This document shows positions 5,495 to 7,037 of a DNA stretch of 7,037 bases, one piece after another (positions within the stretch are counted from its first letter, which is position 1; every line of letters begins with the position of its first letter). The stretch covers positions 1 to 7,037 of the forward strand of contig CAMOMX010000105.1 in assembly GCA_946620035.1 (NCBI GenBank), written 5' to 3'. Position numbers and translations under genes: made by a program. Source of the DNA: CAG-791 sp003447895. GTDB taxonomy: Bacteria > Bacillota > Clostridia > Lachnospirales > Lachnospiraceae. The notes beneath the pieces are model-generated. The model was not told the DNA's origin, did no database searches, and was given only the letters and a program-made list of their open reading frames with translations.

Positions 5495-6157
5495 ATGACC
5501 AATCAGGAAAGACGCGATCAGGAAATGCTGTACATCACCGACGATGCGATCATGGAGGAGCAGGCCGTGGCAAGGTGCCTCTGCCAGAAACTCAACACCA
5601 TGGACCGCTCGGATTTCAAGGGCCTGCAGGCCGTCGTCAAGGAGCTTCTCGGAAAGTCCGACAACGCATGGATCAACCCGCCCTTTTACTGCGACTACGG
5701 CAAAAATATAGAGGTCGGAAAGAACTTCTTCGGAAACTACAATCTCACCATCCTGGATGTCGGAAAAGTCAGGATCGGCGACTACTGCCAGGTGGCGCCC
5801 AATGTCTCCATCTACACGGCCGGCCACCCGGTGCACCCTGCAGCCCGAAACACGATGTATGAGTACGGAATCGACGTCACGATCGGAAACAATGTCTGGA
5901 TCGGCGGAAACGTCGTGATCTGCCCCGGTGTCACCATCGGCGACAACGCGGTGATCGGCGCGGGAAGCGTCGTGACAAGAGACATCCCGGCCTGGAGCGT
6001 CGCCGCCGGAAATCCCTGCAAAGTCATCCGGAAGATCACCGAAGACGATCGCGACAAATACTATCGCGGTGTCGCTGCCGATGAGGAGGCCCTCGCCGAC
6101 ATGCGCCGCATGTGGGCCGAAAATCCCGACCCGGTCCGCTTCCCTGTCGCCGAGTAA
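5495..6157 (+). CDS. maa: maltose/galactoside O-acetyltransferase-like enzyme
   Basis: This 220-residue cytosolic enzyme belongs to the LacA/Maa left-handed beta-helix family, which moves acetyl from acetyl-CoA to a sugar hydroxyl. Residues 5-58 form the N-terminal Mac domain (QEMLYITDDAIM...RCLCQKLN). PPFYCDYGKNIEVGKNFF (62-79) starts the hexapeptide-repeat helix, which runs to about 178. YTAGHPVHPAAR (107-118) carries the predicted catalytic histidine H111. The late hexapeptide turns IGNNVWIGGNVVICPGVTIG (130-149) and IGAGSVVTRDIP (154-165), ending GNPCKVIRKI (172-181), are typical. A charged tail of about 40 residues extends past the usual family end. ATG 5495 has a perfect AGGAGG at 5 nt; an upstream extension to 5333 would add 54 unfamily-like residues. 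The EamA transporter gene begins 4 nt after the stop, indicating co-translation. The physiological sugar is unknown, and family members often act as detoxifying acetyltransferases. Confidence 0.9.
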   Translation: MTNQERRDQEMLYITDDAIMEEQAVARCLCQKLNTMDRSDFKGLQAVVKELLGKSDNAWINPPFYCDYGKNIEVGKNFFGNYNLTILDVGKVRIGDYCQVAPNVSIYTAGHPVHPAARNTMYEYGIDVTIGNNVWIGGNVVICPGVTIGDNAVIGAGSVVTRDIPAWSVAAGNPCKVIRKITEDDRDKYYRGVAADEEALADMRRMWAENPDPVRFPVAE

Positions 6158-6161
6158 AGCT

Positions 6162-7007
6162 ATGAACAAAGTGCCCTCTCGCTATTTTGGCACCGCTATG
6201 ATGCTGTGTGCCTCCCTGTGCTTTTCAACCGGCGGTCTCCTCATGAAGCTGATCCCCTGGAACCCGCTCGCCATCAACGGCGCCCGGAACCTGATCGCGT
6301 GCCTCGTGATCGGGGGATTCCTTCTGGCCACTCGGCACAGGCTCAAATTCAACGCGACCGTCCTGGTCGGCGCCATCTCCATGGCCGGCGTGACGACCCT
6401 GTTCGCCATCGCCAACAAGCTGACAACGGCGGGCAACACGATCATCCTGCAGTACACCGCACCGATCTGGATCGTGATCCTGTGCTTCCTGCTCCTGGGT
6501 CAAAAACCCGACAGAACCGCACTCATCTCCATCCTGATCGTGTTCGCCGGCATCCTGTGCTTCTTCTTTGAGGGGCTCTCCACCGGCAAGTGGCTGGGCG
6601 ACCTGCTCGCGCTCCTGTCGGGCATCTTCTACGCCGGTGTCTTCATGCTCAACAGCTTCGAGAAGGGGGACGCGCTCTCCTCGGTATTTTTTGGTCAGCT
6701 CGCATGCGGCGTGGTCCTGTCCCCGTTGGTCCTTCGCGAGACCGACTTCTCGGCGCCGGTGCTGCTCTCGGTCTTTTTGCTGGGCGCTGTCCAGGTGGGC
6801 CTCGCCTACATCTTCTTCACCACCGGGACTAAGTACACCGATCCCGTGACCGCCTCCATCATCAATGCGCTCGAGCCGATCCTGAATCCGGTTCTCGTGG
6901 CGGTTTTCTACGGAGAGATGCTCGGTCCGCTGTCCCTCGTCGGGGCGGCCATCGTCCTGTGCGGGATCCTCTTTTACAACCTCGCGCCGGCTCTTAAACG
7001 AAGCTGA
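6162..7007 (+). CDS. EamA/DMT-superfamily transporter
   Basis: This 281-residue integral membrane protein has about ten hydrophobic helices arranged as two EamA repeats, the standard size for the drug/metabolite transporter superfamily. The first repeat spans roughly 8-135, with FSTGGLLMKL, INGARNLIACLVI and the conserved TAPIWIVILCFLLLGQKP (99-116). The second spans 144-275, with LALLSGIFYAGVFMLNSFEK and NALEPILNPVLVAVFYGEML (235-254). Family members export or import amino acids, nucleosides and other metabolites, and the substrate cannot be read from sequence. In the first repeat the common Glu after the leucine run is Gln (LLLGQKP), while the second keeps GE. ATG 6162 lies 4 nt after the acetyltransferase stop with only a weak GAG upstream, so translation is probably coupled. 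An in-frame ATG at 6069 lies inside the acetyltransferase gene and would add a non-membrane leader, so it is rejected. No terminator is visible before the window ends. Confidence 0.88.
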   Translation: MNKVPSRYFGTAMMLCASLCFSTGGLLMKLIPWNPLAINGARNLIACLVIGGFLLATRHRLKFNATVLVGAISMAGVTTLFAIANKLTTAGNTIILQYTAPIWIVILCFLLLGQKPDRTALISILIVFAGILCFFFEGLSTGKWLGDLLALLSGIFYAGVFMLNSFEKGDALSSVFFGQLACGVVLSPLVLRETDFSAPVLLSVFLLGAVQVGLAYIFFTTGTKYTDPVTASIINALEPILNPVLVAVFYGEMLGPLSLVGAAIVLCGILFYNLAPALKRS

Positions 7008-7037
7008 TCTCTGCTGACAATGCATCATAAAAACGGC

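Noticed and set aside
3723..5495. 590-codon open frame on the minus strand, antisense to the symporter-fusion gene
   Set aside because: Its composition is rich in Arg, Asp, Gly, Gln and His with no hydrophobic core or domain pattern, as expected for the antisense of a GC-rich membrane-protein gene. The plus-strand frame has clear family motifs.
6069..6161. Upstream in-frame start for the EamA transporter
   Set aside because: It lies within the acetyltransferase gene and would add 31 residues without membrane character before the first helix. ATG 6162 gives the standard family length.
6225..7028. 267-codon minus-strand frame opposite the EamA gene
   Set aside because: Highly charged, domain-free composition typical of the antisense of a transporter gene.

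Overview
The window reads as chromosomal DNA from a moderately GC-rich member of the Bacillota, most likely class Clostridia and probably Lachnospiraceae-like. This is an inference from four things: tandem choline-binding-type wall repeats on a secreted protein, a small HTH protein with the 'VYKWERGES.PS.DNL' signature common in clostridia, a symporter fused to an RsbW-like domain, and Gram-positive-type ribosome binding sites. I see no rRNA, tRNA, CRISPR array, insertion sequence or attachment site. Six protein-coding genes are supported.

Left part (1-2566). A secreted, wall-associated protein is encoded on the plus strand (78-2189). Its order is signal peptide, FN3-like domain, about nine wall-binding repeats, a glycerophosphodiester phosphodiesterase-like (GDPD) domain, then two more wall-binding repeats. 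The GDPD domain lacks the His-Arg pair and one metal-ligand Glu. A minus-strand HTH regulator (2566-2153) converges on it, and the two reading frames overlap by 37 bp. The regulator's own intrinsic terminator (2229-2255) lies inside its reading frame, before its stop codon.

Middle (2567-3719). The 197-bp gap upstream of the HTH gene holds a good minus-strand promoter and three short palindromes that could be operators. Next is a minus-strand orphan protein with a central four-cysteine zinc ribbon (3645-2764). It is divergent from the following gene across a 74-bp gap with -10 elements in both directions.

Right part (3720-7037). A plus-strand gene encodes an SDF-family (dicarboxylate/amino acid:cation symporter) membrane protein with a cytosolic N-terminal domain resembling an anti-sigma-factor ATPase. 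Both halves lack hallmark residues. After a 158-bp gap that can fold into a nested hairpin come a maltose O-acetyltransferase-like enzyme and, 4 nt later, a ten-helix EamA-type transporter, probably as one operon. The last 30 bases show no recognisable feature.

No shared pathway joins all the genes. The two points most worth following are the RsbW-like/SDF fusion and the HTH gene that appears to make a transcript without a stop codon.
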